Below the pieces are notes generated by a model that had not been told where the DNA came from, searched no databases, and saw only the letters and a program-made list of their open reading frames with translations. A stretch of 64,000 nucleotides of DNA, taken from contig JANCRA010000011.1 of the NCBI GenBank assembly GCA_024362935.1, positions 6,317,501-6,381,500 of the forward strand, in the 5' to 3' direction. Shown in pieces: positions 12,101 through 24,760 of this stretch. The translations under genes and the position numbers were made by a program. Numbering within the stretch: the first letter of the stretch is position 1; each line of letters begins with the position of its first letter. Source of the stretch: Setophaga petechia. Lineage: Eukaryota; Chordata; Aves; Passeriformes; Parulidae.

Positions 12101-14758
12101 GAAGCCATAAGTAAGTTAGATTGTCAGATAATTCTGCTAAATTTAAAGGCCTATGAACATTTGATTTATGGGCACCACCTGGTTATTGTGTCAAGACCTG
12201 TAGAACCATATACAGTGATGAAATAAGTTTCTACCTTTGCAGGGTTCACAGAATTCCTACTTCAAATACTATTACTACATAACACTGATCAGTAGCCTGC
12301 AACAAATTCAGCAGTTGCATTAAACAAATTAAAAGTAACAATTATAATATGCTGAAGAAGGAGAACATGAGAAATCAAAGAACATAGCACGTTGCCAGTC
12401 AATCTTGGATAGTGACTATGGTCAAATTATAGAGAAAAAACCCCTATTTAATGGCCCCTGGTAATTAGACTGAGAAAGAAACCTCTCTCTTACCCTTAAG
12501 TCTGTAGTCTGGCTTAATTCTGGAAATCACAATAGGGCACGTATGTTGCACTGACTGAATGAATATAACATGCTAGCAGCAATGGTAAACTCTCTCTGCA
12601 CTGTGAAGCTGTGGTAAATCTCCAGAGCTTTTGAGAAAGAGCAAACTATAGAAACTGATCTATACACTAAAGGCAGGGAAGAGAAAATCCTGTCAAGTTA
12701 CTGAAGAAGACATGCATTAAACTTGGAACATAGGATATAAAACATAGGACAAACAAAACCTTTTTACAATCCTGACTGGCTGCATTAACACTACCAAAAT
12801 CCAGGGATTCAGTGTAGTTATCACTATCCATCTACACACAGCTATACTGTGACAGAATTCCTCTAAGAAGATATTTGTCCACCTCTGATGGGCTCGTGTA
12901 TTGCTCTGTGGAGAAAATTATTAGAGCCTCAGATGCCAAACAGCTCCCCTGGAGCAGTGACAGTGGGGTGGGAAGCGCCCTGTGTTGACCCCATACAATG
13001 CTTTCTCCTCTAGAGCTCCCTGGATGTGGCAACACCCAGTGGTCTGCTACTCTCACAGGTAGTAAACAAAAGGATTCAGGGCACAGCAACATAAATCAAG
13101 TGCCCTTGTCAGGAGCAATGCAGACAGGAAATATGTGGATGACTCTTTGAAGCCAGTGTGGCTCAAGCACAGGATTAAGGTTTCTCCTGAAATGACATTG
13201 ATATAATGACTTGCTCATTTTTCAAACAAAGGGTTAAGAAGATAAATAAATAACAGATAAATAAATTAAATGACTGAGGGGTCTAAATAGGTATAACTCT
13301 AGAAGAAGGTGTTTTACTCTGTTATAAATGCCCATTTCCCTCCCCTTTGCCCCCAGTTTTTATTGGCTTTTTTCCTAAAATGATCAATCTTATAAATGAT
13401 TGTATTCTCTTGCTTTTTATTTTCACTCAGTTCAGTTCTGATTGAATCTCTTCAGCACAGCTCCATAGTAAACTTCAGTGCAGTCTCATGCACCTCCTTC
13501 AGCAACAGGTTTGGATCCCAGCACTGTGATCTGAGCTGAGCCTTGAAGCCTGACTGCTCTTATGGTGAATGTGAGGCCACAGGCTTCTTTTGCCAGCCAG
13601 GCTAATTCAAACAGTCCAGCTGGGTTAAGCACCTGTTATCCATTTTCCTCCAGGAACTGAGCCCTGGCCTGATTAGACTCTCTTGAAAAGGCAGCACTGT
13701 CAAAACACCAGTCGTGTCAGTTGCCATCAGAAAGATTGCCTCAGGGGAAAATGTTTTAATGCAACAAAACCCCTAACCACATATCTAGCCATGTGTTTCC
13801 CTACATTAGCTCAACATTTTATTCTATCTGCTTCAGTTTATTTCCACTTCAGGCTGGAGAATTAGGCCTACTTGCTGCTCTCCCAGTATGTGTGCTGGTT
13901 ATGTATCAGACTCTGCTGACAGTGCACTTACATGCTAACTTTTTTCCTGAGGCTAGCATGCTTAATACTGAACAGTGCATCATAAAAATACATACGATAA
14001 CTCTAACTTTCCATAGATGAATTCCAGCTGATATTTTTTTGTTGGTCTTCTTACAGCTTTAGTATTAAATCTGGGTTTGCTCCCAGATGCAGCTGAAACA
14101 GCCGTTGCTTTCAGCAACAAATTGCTGGCAAAAAGGAGAGAGATCAGTGAAAACATTGCAGCCAAAGTTCTCTAGCTGATGCCACCAATTCCATCTGGTG
14201 AACCACACTACTCTGAATTTAGACCTTCAGTATGCCCCCAACAGTGGACAAGCCACAATCTTAATTCTTATGAAGTAGTTAGTTGCACTTGTGTAAACTT
14301 TAGTTCTGTTTTATTTCTAGATGATTTTTTTCCTGCCCAGTCCCCTTTTACTCTGTGGCATATATTCTAATATGGAGTACTAAGCAGAAGAATGCATCGC
14401 TACAGAAACTTTCAACCCTTCTTGATAAGAATCAAGATGCTGATGAAGTGGCTGGAAATGAACTACATGTGTATATGGGGATTTTTTTTGTGTGTATGTG
14501 TGTGTATGAGTTAACTATAATTGTGTACCAGCAGCATGATGTCCTGCATGCTTTATTTGAAGCATTATAATCTGGAATGAGGAAAATTGTTTTAGAGAGA
14601 AAAATGCCATTACTGAATCACAGCCTAATTGCTTTCTGAAGTAACTAGGCATTCATTAAAAATCTCTACTCCAAATGTCAGTTGAGCAGAACTCTCTTCA
14701 GTCAGTGAAACCTAAAATGAGCTCACTTCTAAATCATCATGTTACAGTTTAATTCAAA
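9147..14758. other. AT-rich non-coding DNA with a G-run
   Basis: No exon or named mobile element was found in this stretch. A run of 12 guanines sits at 10940-10951 and a short (AG)n at about 11482-11494. Moderately GC-richer islands occur near 9900-10200, 12840-13100 and 13480-13680. They contain only short frames, without recognisable domains or convincing splice sites. Confidence 0.5.
10940..10951 (+). repeat. (G)12 homopolymer
   Basis: Twelve consecutive G residues, a length likely to be polymorphic and prone to sequencing error. It falls inside a 92-codon chance frame, so that frame should not be trusted. Confidence 0.95.
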
Positions 14759-14769
14759 TACACATTAAA

Positions 14770-14860
14770 GCCCTGATCCAGCAAATCATTTAAGCATATG
14801 TTGAAGTCAGTGGGATTACCCATACATTAAAATTTAAGCATATGTTTAAATACTCTGGTT
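14770..14860. repeat. Ancient amniote interspersed repeat fragment
   Basis: The text 'ccctgatccagcaaat', followed by two 'aagcatatgtt' repeats and 'gaagtcagtgggatta', has the vocabulary of a very old palindromic repeat shared by birds, crocodilians and turtles. In that repeat a 'gatccagcaaagcacttaag' block is followed by 'aagcatgtg' and 'gaagtcaatggga' blocks. I do not recall its formal name with confidence. Only part of the consensus is visible and it is diverged. Confidence 0.5.
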
Positions 14861-16929
14861 ACTAGATTACCCTATATTTTGCTCTCTCTTCTGTTGGCCA
14901 AAACTTTGACATTATTTCTCTTCTTTCATTTCCAATCCCTTCCTATTTCCTCTCACTGGAGATTAGTAGCTTTCGATTACCTCTGTCTGAAATTTCCTCT
15001 AGAGCAGGTATATGTATTTCAACATATCAAAACCTCCCAACTCTTCTGCAGCCTTGCTGCTGTGTGTTTGACATTAGTGTTCATTGGGCTGGTCACCAGC
15101 ATTGTTAGCTGCTTCTTTAGGCTGTGCTGTATTACCAGCCCCTTGCACTGCTGTGCACTTCTGCATCACTCAGCTCCTCACTGCTCCAGACACTCTTTGG
15201 GAGGGTAGCTTTTGAGACCTTCCAGTACTCTCTTGCTGCTCTCAGTTGTTGTTCTGATGTCTTTTCTGCTCCTTGCTGGTACATTTCTTTTTAATGAAGA
15301 AGAAAAGTTTTTATGTATTTAAGGGTAAGACTGCACGTAAGAGATGAAGGTTAATCCCATGCTTATCAGTTGTCCACAGTGAGGCATTTTAGTTAATGGC
15401 CAAACTATGTGAAGATTTTTATAGGCTTACCTACTGCCTCAGGAATACCTAGATCTCTGACATTCTATAAATGCCCTACTGCTTCCTATGTTCAGTTACT
15501 CATCATGTTTTTGAATATTTCAATCTCATTTCCATTTTCTTCACAAGTTACATAGATTTTTTGTTACAGGATTTCAAAAGGAGGCAAAGAGCAAAGCATA
15601 GAAATGAAACTTTTAGAAATTCTGGGTAATGTTATTTGAATTATTCTGTGTGTATTTAGAAAAAATAATATTAGCGTTTGCCTTGAAAAACAAATTTTCT
15701 TCAGCCAGTGACCCAGCTTAATAAAAAATTAAATTTATATGGCAAAGCTAGAAAATATGAAGTTTAATAAGACACTTAAAGCCTGCAGTGAAAAGCTGAC
15801 ATTTACAATATTTATGAAAAAATGTCCATTGACTCCAACCCAGGAGAAAAGCTTCCACAGTGGCCTTTGGGAGATGTCAACTTCTTACATGGTATTGAGT
15901 GATGAAACAGGGCAGAGGTGGTTCATTGTGAAGAATCATGAGGTTACTGCCTTAGTGGGTGGGTACCTACCTACCAGAGGTCATTTATGGTGTCTGACAC
16001 AGGGGAGTTATCTGCCAGACGGAAGGATCAAATACAAAAAAGAAAAAAGCAATGACCTTTTTCAAATTGAGCTACTGGGGTTCAGGACCCACATACTTTT
16101 TGAAAAAGCAGTTATGCTGAATGAATGAGTTGCATTTCACAGTTTTGAGGACAGACAGGCAAGCAAAATAGTATCACAGCTACATTAAAATTGCCTTCGT
16201 TATACATTCCCTTTAGCACAGGACATTAGCCTGGGAAAGTCCAACATCAATCCTGCAATGAGTTCTTGCTTGATTAAAAAGCTGTCTCTTATAAAGGGTG
16301 GGAAAAAAGGAGCAATTCTGAGTTTGTTAATTCTCACAGTTGATTTTAAGGACTGTAGCACCAGTTTCTACACCTGACTTGGTTTTGTAGGCTTCTATCA
16401 CAATCAACAGAATATTTTTTAGCGTAGCAAGTGGAATTTAGGGTATAATTCATGTGAAAAAATGTAGGTGTCTTCTTTAGGCAGGGATAAACCATGTCCT
16501 GTTGGGTGGAAATTCTGGAAAACCTGAAAGTGAGTGTCTCAGATGTAAACGCCTGTGTTGCAAATACTCACTGACAACACATTCAGGTGCTGGCCATTCT
16601 AGCTGACATGGAGAGAATCCAGAAGATTTCAAGTGAGATTACTGTGTAACTGTGTAATATGTTGTCAAATCCTGGTAGAGAAAAAAAAAAAAAGGGACAG
16701 AGAAGAAAACAGGAAACATTGTATTCCAACAAAGATCCAAAGATGACAAAGATTCATCACAGACTAGAGGTATAAGTGAGGATGTGGAGGAAGATTCCTT
16801 GGCTAAGAACAGAGACAGCTGAAAAGGGGGAAAAAAAGATTAAAGAAAAAAAAAGAGAGAAAGTTGCAAAAAAGCAGTGTGTCAAATTTTTCTTCTAATT
16901 GTATTCAACAGACAGCACCATCATCAGTA
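14861..16929. other. AT-rich non-coding DNA, one 129-codon ATG frame
   Basis: The stretch holds no recognised repeat. The longest frame, 15739-16128 on the plus strand, starts at a true ATG and runs 129 codons. Its predicted protein matches no family I know, the start context is weak (T at -3), and no splice signals or polyadenylation signal frame it. I therefore leave it as non-coding. A purine-rich section at 16680-16865 contains an A13 run and several A7-A8 runs. Confidence 0.45.
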
Positions 16930-16982
16930 ATTGTGGGATTAGAGGAAAAGTGGAGCAAAGCATTGTTGATAGAGGATGGAAA

Positions 16983-17190
16983 AGCGAGGTCCCTCACGGG
17001 TCCATATGATGACCACTGCTATTTTATATCTTCAATAATTACATAGAACTAGAGATTGACTGCAGCCTCAACAAATTTGCAGTTGACACCAAACTGACTG
17101 GTGTGCTTGACACATCTGAAGCAGAGGATGCCAAGGAATCTGGACAAGCCCAAGACGTGGCCCCACAGGAATCTCATGAGGTTTAACAAG
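16983..17190 (+). pseudogene. CR1 ORF2 reverse-transcriptase remnant
   Basis: Reading the plus strand in the frame that starts at 16983 gives SEVPHGSI, two successive stop codons (17007-17012), then PLLFYIFNNYIELEID and SLNKFAVDTKLTGVL. This is the RT palm region of CR1 ORF2. The catalytic F-x-D-D motif reads FAVD (17076-17087), so one of the two metal-binding aspartates is missing as well as the frame being broken. The remnant encodes no functional protein. It lies in the older half of the CR1 copy, upstream of the inserted LTR. Confidence 0.8.
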
Positions 17191-17408
17191 ACCAAGCGAA
17201 AAGTACTGCACCTGGATTGAAGCTATCCCCAGTATCAACACAGGCTGGGGATGAGCAGAGTGAGAGCAGCTCTGCCAAGAAGGACTTGTGTGTGATGGTG
17301 GATGAGAGGCTGAACATGAGTGGGCAATGTGCGCTCACAGCCCATAAAACCAAATGTGTCCTGCATGGCAGCGTGGCCAGCAGGGCAAGGAAGGGAATTC
17401 TACCTCTC

Positions 17409-18012
17409 TGTCTGATCTCGGACACGCGCAGGATGGTTCGGGGCAGCCCGGGGTTCAAAGGACGAGTCTGGACTCCTTGACATTTCAGTCTTCAGATTGT
17501 TAATTATTTCTTATCTTACAAAGTTTTCCTCTCTGCCAGTCAGGATCTGACCAGCAAGGCAGCCAAGGGCACTCTGACCACCCACGGGGTGGTCGTGTCT
17601 TTTTATAATAAAAACTACGTACATCATATTTACTTTTTATCCCCAATGCCTTTCACCCTTGTTAACAAGTGCACCTTCACCACAAACCAATCCCCAAGTG
17701 CCAGCATCACCACAGAAGATGGAGGCTAAGAAGAAGAAGAAGAAAGGCTGGACACACCCAGTTCCCTCCATCTTGCCTCCTGAACCCCCATACCAAAAAC
17801 CCTAAAATTTACTTTTCCACCCTGTGATAACTTCACTAATATTCTACTTAAACTGTTGTGGCTTACTGATCTTCATGGAAGGTTGGTAATTTGCTCCACG
17901 GGTCATAATCAAACCCACAGGGGCATTTTGGGCTCTGTGCCAGGGTCTCTGAGACCCCTGGCAGGGGTCTTGGCTGCTCAGGACAGCCAGAGGGATGTCC
18001 TGGATCCTGACA
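17409..18012 (-). mobile_element. Solo LTR, ERVK-type, nested in CR1
   Basis: A complete 604-bp long terminal repeat. On the plus strand it begins tgtctgatctcgg and ends ggatcctgaca, giving TG...CA termini. It is flanked by a perfect 6-bp duplication, cctctc, at 17403-17408 and 18013-18018; six-base duplications are typical of ERVK (class II) elements. Minus-strand sense is inferred because that reading gives a TATAAAA-like box around 17600, an AATAAT poly(A)-like site near 17500 and a GC-rich terminal U5-like segment. There is no second LTR, primer-binding site or internal gene, so recombination between two LTRs probably removed the provirus body. Frames within it are non-coding. Confidence 0.9.
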
Positions 18013-18540
18013 CCTCTCTAGTCTTCTGTCATGGACAGAAGTACTGCAGCCAGGTCTGGGATCCCCAACATATGATGGATACTGACCTGGTGGAGCAAGT
18101 TCAGAGAAGGATCGCAAAAATAGAGAGATGAAGGATTTTCTCTGCCGGCAAAGGCTGAGGGAATTGGGATTGTTCAGCCTCGAGAAGAGAAGGCTTTGGG
18201 GACATCTAGTTGAAGCCTTAAAGTACCTGAAGGGATCCTACAAGAAAGATGGAGATAAATTTTTTTCAAGGGCATGTGGTGGCAGGACAAGGGGAAATTA
18301 CTTCAAACAGAGTAGGTTTAGATTAGATAGTAGAAAAAATCTTTACTGTGAGGGGGTGAGGTAGAGCAAGTGGCTGCCCAGAGAAAAGGTAGATATCCCA
18401 TCTCTGGAAGTGTTTTGGGCCAGGTTTGATAGAGCTCTGGGTAACCCAACAAGTGAAAGGTGCCCCTTCCCATAGAAGGGGTTTGAATTTAGAGGGTCTT
18501 TCAGGTCCCTTCCAAGCCAAGACATTCTGTGATTTTATGA

Positions 18541-20065
18541 AAAAATCCTGAAATACAGGAACAGAAGAATCCTGAGTCACAGAAGGATTACAATGTGAAG
18601 AGCAGACTCAGCCAGAAAGGTGGCTGGCAGTATACCACAAAAGGTAGATTTTTGGAGATAAGAGACAATTCACAAATATTCTCCATCATCTTACTCTGCA
18701 CCCTTGAGCTTACTCTACACTTTTTTTTTGGCTTACCCACGAGCAAAACCTTCCCCTTTTCTTTCACATGCTGCACATGGAGCACTTTATGACTGTTCTC
18801 TTCAGTATATTCCATTCATTTGCAGAGTAAAATATTTTATTAGTTTGGGAGTGCTGTTCCATGCATACATGTTGTCTCAATGCACCCATTTGCATAGGAT
18901 TAAGGGTTAGTACTAGACAGACTTTATGATTTGGAGAAATGGAATGAGCTCGTTTTCTACTGCTACAAAATTAAATTACATTTGAACTTCAGAAAGCTAG
19001 GAAGGAGATAGATGTGGTATAATGCCATCTTTATGTAGAAGTATGACTCACAACACAAGTTTGATTCGCCTCAAAGACTGTCCCAGTCATGTCTGGCAGA
19101 ACAATGTGTTTCAAACGTTGTGGATCAGAGGGGTTAAAAAACTGCCAGATTTTGTCTTGCTTTCAAGATATTTCAGCTGGGGAAACAGGATGAAAAAGAA
19201 GGAGCTGATTCAGGTCTATCCATCCTCTCCACTTCTCCCCTTGGCAATTTCCTTGCATTAGAGGGATCCCTGAGTAGCAGGCTACACCAACCTTCTGCCT
19301 ACCATGTGTTACAGTGGCTGTAAGCAGCGGGAGGAACAAGAGATATGACCTTCTAAGGTTCCTTCCTGAAGTGAAATACAACATCTGAAACTCTCTACCT
19401 AATGTACTAAAAAGATTTTGCCCATTGTAAAGCAGCAAGGGTGCACTTTGCAAATTAATTCTACTTTGGATTTTGTCATCCTTGCAAGAGAAAAAATATC
19501 AAATTTGTAATTAGTGAGGTGAACACCATTAAATTTTGCCTCAAGTTGTAGTTTTATGGCTGGATTCAGACTAATAATTTTGCTCTTTCCTCACGAGTTC
19601 AACATGATCATATAAAAGAATAACTGTCTGGAGGGCAAATATGTCCTTTCAAGGATCTCAATGAATGCTCATTCATTCCTATTCTATAAATCAGCTTTCA
19701 TGGGAAAACAACATTGATATGTTCAGCATGACAGCTGGAGATTCACCAAGTCTAGAAGGAAACATTTTCATATTGAACACTTTGAAACCCTTTTTCTTAA
19801 CTTTGTCACATTTGATTCTCATGTAGAGACAGCTGTTTGCTGTGAAACCAAGTTTTTTCAGTGCTGGAACAAGAAATGCTAAGTATCTCCAGCTCAATGA
19901 CAATGGTTTCACATTAGAGAGGAAAGAGCTGTCAGCAGCTAAAGCTTAAGTGACTTCAGTCCAAAAAAAGGATTTTGACAAATATTTTCTAATTGGTTTG
20001 ATTTTTTGTGTTGTTTTGCATTTTAGTGAGTGGTTTTGTTTGTTTCTTTCCAATACAGCTCCTGC

Positions 20066-20118
<53 letters not shown>

Positions 20119-23100
20119 CTGACTTGATATATCTGAATTTCAGAAAACAGACTCTTTCTGGCATTTAGGACAAGTGACCTAAATACTATTAACAGAAATT
20201 ACCAGCCATTTCTAAAAGGCAGACTTACCTATATCCGAGAAAATCATGACATTTCCTAGTAAGTTAAAGGACTGGATAGATGTACATGGGAAAATTTATT
20301 CCAGAAAGATTAAATTAACAAATAAGGAAGCAGACATGCCACTTCTCTTTTTTAAACGAGTGTAATAGAAAAAAAATATATGTTTGTTCATAACAGAAAA
20401 GTCTTTCATATTCTACATCTTTGTTGAGTGTTGTTACTGTTTCCAGGTTAGGACATCCCACAGAACAGCTATGGCCATAGCAAGTGGGCACAGCTGATGA
20501 ATATGAGGGTTCTGTCTGTGACAGGGAAGTAAACGGGATCAGGATGCCATCTCTGGCATGGAGGCCAAGTGGCATGGAGCTGTGTCTGTTGTGCCAACCC
20601 ACTTCTAAAACAGCACAGCCTCACGGAAGCTACTTGCTGGGAACATCCCCTAGTCCATGCTAAGTTCTTACCATGCCAGGGATGGTTTTGTTTATCATAA
20701 TTTAATCAGACTCAAAAGGGTCCCAGGGACCTTGGGACTGAAATCTGGTAGCCAGGATGTCTTTGCTTGTGCATCCTCTTATGTTCTGTCCCATTTTTCT
20801 CTGCCAATTCAGTCTTCAGGATCCCTGACTTGACTATATTGTCAACATCATAAATGTCATAACTTTAGAGCATGTCTCCAGCCGAGAGGCTAGAGAGCAA
20901 CAATTAAATGCATCTTTATCTGTGGAAATCTCTTTTAACGGCACTGAAATGTTTTTTTTTCTCAACTCTGAGATTGCTGGGATAAGCAAAGTGGTTCCCT
21001 TGTCAAGCAGAATGTATAATTTCAATTGTTGTGTAATAAAATAGCTGAAATCAAGAATAAATATCAGTGTTTTAGCACAGATCTGCATATAGTGCAGAAC
21101 ATCACAGGGCCTTCAAAGGGAATGAAAATAAAATTGACTTATTCAGACTTTCCTAGAGCTTTGTCATTTTCCCTCTACTGTTCAAGTGTTACTCAAGTCA
21201 AAGGGTACATGGGCAAAAAATTATGTGTATGATTGATTTACCTTTAAGCTGTTAGCTTAGGTCTTTAAAAAAATTTGGACATGAAAAAAATGTACACACA
21301 GGCTTTAGGATTTTGTTCTTGAAAAAGTTTTCCTGTTTCTTTTTTTCTGGTACAGCAGTGCTTGATTTAGTGTGGCTCTTTCAAGTTAAGGTTTTACCAT
21401 ATTTCATTTAACTCAGTAAGTAGTAAAATACAAAACTGAATACCATGATTTAAGCTTTCTTCCTCAAGGAAAAAAATTGAGAAATTTTAACCTAAGTTGA
21501 CAGTGAAGTTTCAACATAAATCTTTTCATGACTACGAGTGTAAATGAATAACATAACTCATGACTAAAGTATTACTAGCCTCCATTCCACTTTTGATCTC
21601 ACATATTGACAACCAGTATATGAGCAGGTAGAGACAATCAGTAACTTGGAATCAAAGTTAATATTAAAATGTAACTCAGCTATAAACAGAAAGAAAATCT
21701 GTATCGGTCCAAAAATTTTTATTATGCATGTTTGGGAATATGACTTTAGAGTAAGATCTGGAGCAGTAAGCTGTTTATAACCAGATTAAAAGAAAAACCT
21801 GAGAAACGCACAGTAAGAGGCAAATGAAATAGCACATCTCTGAACTATAAACACAGCAACTTCTACCTTGGTACTGGAACTGTGAAGAATTTTTAGTTCA
21901 GGCTACTTTACCTCTGAAATACAAAGTACTTGTGAGGACAATGCTACAGTAGGATATAGTTATAGATCTAATTATTCACATCACTTTAATGATCTGCTTA
22001 CATTCTTGACCAATCAACCACTATATTTTGTTATCCTATAAAGAGTATAGAGTTCCTTTTTTTATCCTTAAACATTCCACTGCATTTGCATGTGTCTAGA
22101 ATTGTCTCTATCTTCCTAGAAATCATTAAAGGATAAAATAAAAAGAAAACTATTATATACTCAATTTCTTCAATGCAAATTTTGATGATCTGTTTTGAAT
22201 TTCAACAGATAAAAACCTCCAAGTATTACTCCATGAACACCCTGTCCTTTCCAAATATTTTTTGGTTCACATAGTGAGAAAATTTTCTCAGTATATATCC
22301 TACATATACTTTACTGGTATTAGGCCAGCTTCCATTTATCCTACTCACAATTAGTTCCTTTGACAAGTGTCGTGTTTCTACTGTTGGCAAACATCATCCT
22401 ACTGTGCTACAATACATCCAAAAGTGAAAACAAAGCCTACACTCGCGTGCCAAAGTTCATAAAATTTGGTACTTTAACTTAAAATATAATATGTAGGCAT
22501 TTTACAAAATATTGCTTTTCCACATAGGCAATCAGATAGGAAGAAGCATGGGGAAGAAACCTGAGTAGTTAAAATGGACACTGTTTTCTGGTTAATATTT
22601 CTGCTGTAAGACTGAATTTGCTTATCTTTATGGAGATAACATCAATTCTTATGATTAAATAAAAGTTTAATGGAAAGAATCATTGTAGCACATATTAAGC
22701 TTTTTACCAGACAGTTTCTCTATGCCTCTGAAGCCCCATTATTGCCCTTGACTTTAAAGCTATTCTCAAATATATAATTCTATTACAGTGAGAGCAAGGA
22801 CAAACAGGCAGTGCAAACTACCAGGAGAAAAAAAATCTTATCTGTAGAGCCAGCATATGTTCCCAACACCCTCTCTCTATTTCCTTTATTTAGATTAAGT
22901 TCTCTGTATTTTCAGATGAGCATCTCGGTAGGTCTGATATAACAAATTTAAACGTCTTATTTTTATCCTGCCAGCAGAACCATTTTATTTGTCAAATTTC
23001 TTCATTCCTTTTCCATACTCTCTTCATTACTTCAGTGTGATGAACATTGCTAGCCTATTAGAAAAAAAAAAAATCAGTAGAAGGATATCAGTGAAGTGGA

Positions 23101-23739
23101 ATATTTTAAGTTTGAAATCCATAAAACCTTGAATTTATCAAGAGAGTTTACCAATCCTTTGTTCTTTAAATACATTCATTTGTGCTTCAGCACAAATTTC
23201 CTCTACATTATTACCTTAATTCTTCTGATTTTATATTTATCTCTGTGTTACAAATAATGCCAGAGTCAGTCCTTTTGGCCAGCATACAAAACATCTATAA
23301 AAGTCTTCTAAACTTGAATCAATTTTTGTTTTAAAACTACTACAGTATTTCTCATTAATATAATTCTTCCTGTTTAGATTGTTAGTGATCTGTCCTTAGC
23401 TCAGCTAGCGCATGGTTGCACAGTGCAGTATTTTCTCTCTCTCTTAACTGGATGATCTATAAAGCTAACCAATAGCATGCAGACTGCAAATCTATCAATT
23501 TTATGGAGAAGACATCACAGTATTAAGTATTAGTGAATATTGTATGTATCTGCTCTGCTGTTTCTGCTTGCAAGTAGACCTGAAATATTTCGCTGTTCAT
23601 TGACTTTAAAGTATGAAGGTTTCTGCACTCATATGAAAATACTCCAAAATTTGAATTAATGAAGTATCAATAGCTTTTCATTTCTTAACATTAGGTGAAC
23701 TCTTACAGGTCAGAACTACGAGTGAGGTAATCTAAAGAC
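18541..23739. other. AT-rich non-coding DNA with one microsatellite
   Basis: Apart from the (ATT)n tract at 20066-20116, no repeat family, exon or RNA gene is recognisable. A locally GC-richer part lies at about 20440-20830. The open frames are short and lack domains; the Ile-rich frames near 20.0-20.1 kb are translations of the microsatellite. Confidence 0.55.
20066..20116. repeat. (ATT)17 microsatellite
   Basis: Seventeen uninterrupted TAT/ATT trinucleotide units (51 bp). Perfect arrays this long are normally variable in length between individuals. Translated frames through it give runs of isoleucine and are artefacts. Confidence 0.97.
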
Positions 23740-24030
23740 AATGTTCTCCCAGGAAACTGGTAATAGAACAAGAAAAAATGGCCTGAAGTCCATCACATCA
23801 GGGAGGTTCCAGTTGGAATTTCTTTCCACTGAAAGAGTGGTTAAGCATTGGAACAGCCTTCCCAGGGAAGTGATCCATGGGGAGTCACCATCCATGAAAG
23901 TGTTCAAAAAATGAGTAGATGTAGCACTTCATCATACAGTTTAGTGAACATGGTGGTATTCCATCAACAGTTGTACTTGATGATCTTGGAGGTCTTTTCT
24001 AACATTAATGATTCTATGATTCTTTGTATG
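23740..24030 (+). mobile_element. CR1 LINE 3' end
   Basis: The terminal part of a CR1 copy, covering the last coding segment and 3' UTR. It has the well-preserved sections 'tggaacagccttcccagggaagtg', 'gagtcaccatcc', 'gtagatgtagcactt' and 'gatgatcttggaggtcttttc', and it ends in the family's microsatellite-like 3' tail, 'gattctatgattct'. It is 5'-truncated, as most CR1 insertions are. Similarity is high enough to call it moderately old. The next CR1, at 24296, lies in the opposite orientation with its tail facing this one. Confidence 0.9.
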
Positions 24031-24295
24031 GCACACTTTTGACTTGCCTGAAACAGTGCTTATTTGTATCAACAAAAAATTTTGCTCCTATCTTTGGAAA
24101 ATCCCATACTGCTAGAACTGTCAGATTCCTCAAGAACTTTGACACACTTACTTCTCCTTCTTGACTCTGATATTTATGTTTAATCATTTCCTTGCCACTC
24201 TGCAGCATGTCAGTAGGATATCTTCTGCAGCAGTCATCCAGTCTTCCCCGGGAACAACCATGAATCTCTTTTCCTGCAATTTTTATGGCTTGTAC

Positions 24296-24760
24296 TTGAA
24301 TCACTGAGTCACAGAACTCTTTAGATTGGAAGAAATGTCTTGAGTTGTTGTAGTACAGCTTGCCACTGCTCAAGCAGGGCTACCTAAAGCAGGCTACTCT
24401 GGGCCATATCCAGTTGGATTTGAATAACCCCATGAATGGGGACTGTCTGGGCAATCAGTTCCAGCAATTTTTACTGTGAACATTTTATACTCTCAAAATT
24501 ACTTTTTTCCTTGTGTTCAGATGGACTTTCATGTTTTCTAAACTGTTGATATTGCCTTTAGTCTCGTCTCTGGATGCCATTGACTCACTCTTCATTCCTT
24601 GCAATCAGATATGTGTACACACTGATAAGATTCCCCAAATCCTTCTCATCTTCATCCTGAACAGTGCCAGATTTCCCAGCCTCCTCCTATGAAAAATGTT
24701 CTAGGCCCTTAATCATCTTCATGGTTTTTGTCCAACTTGTTCATTTTCTTCTCAACAGCT
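24296..24760 (-). mobile_element. CR1 LINE 3' end, opposite orientation
   Basis: Read on the minus strand, this is the C-terminal coding segment and 3' UTR of CR1. Plus-strand landmarks are 'gctcaagcagggctacc', 'ccatatccagttgga', 'ttgtgttcagatggac', 'ctgaacagtgccagatt' and 'ggcccttaatcatcttcatgg', in the order expected of a reversed CR1. The 3' tail begins at 'aatcactgagtcacagaa'. Minus-strand frames here are interrupted, so no protein is made. With the copy at 23740-24030 it forms a tail-to-tail pair separated by about 265 bases of unrecognised sequence. Confidence 0.88.

Larger units (their letters stand above)
16930..18540 (+). mobile_element. CR1 LINE, 3' half, interrupted by a solo LTR
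   Basis: A 5'-truncated CR1 copy on the plus strand. Its parts run in the expected order: the RT palm block at about 16983-17090, the post-RT region to 17408, then after a foreign insertion at 17409-18012 the C-terminal coding segment and 3' UTR, to the characteristic end 'cattctgtgattttatga'. Removing the LTR restores continuous CR1 sequence ('ggaattctacctctc' joined to 'tagtcttctgtc'). The left limit is uncertain by about 50 bases. Divergence is substantial, with stops in the coding part, so the copy is dead. This was the earlier of two nested insertions. Confidence 0.88.

Noticed and set aside
19946..20168. Isoleucine-rich frames on both strands
   Set aside because: They are translations of the (ATT)n microsatellite.
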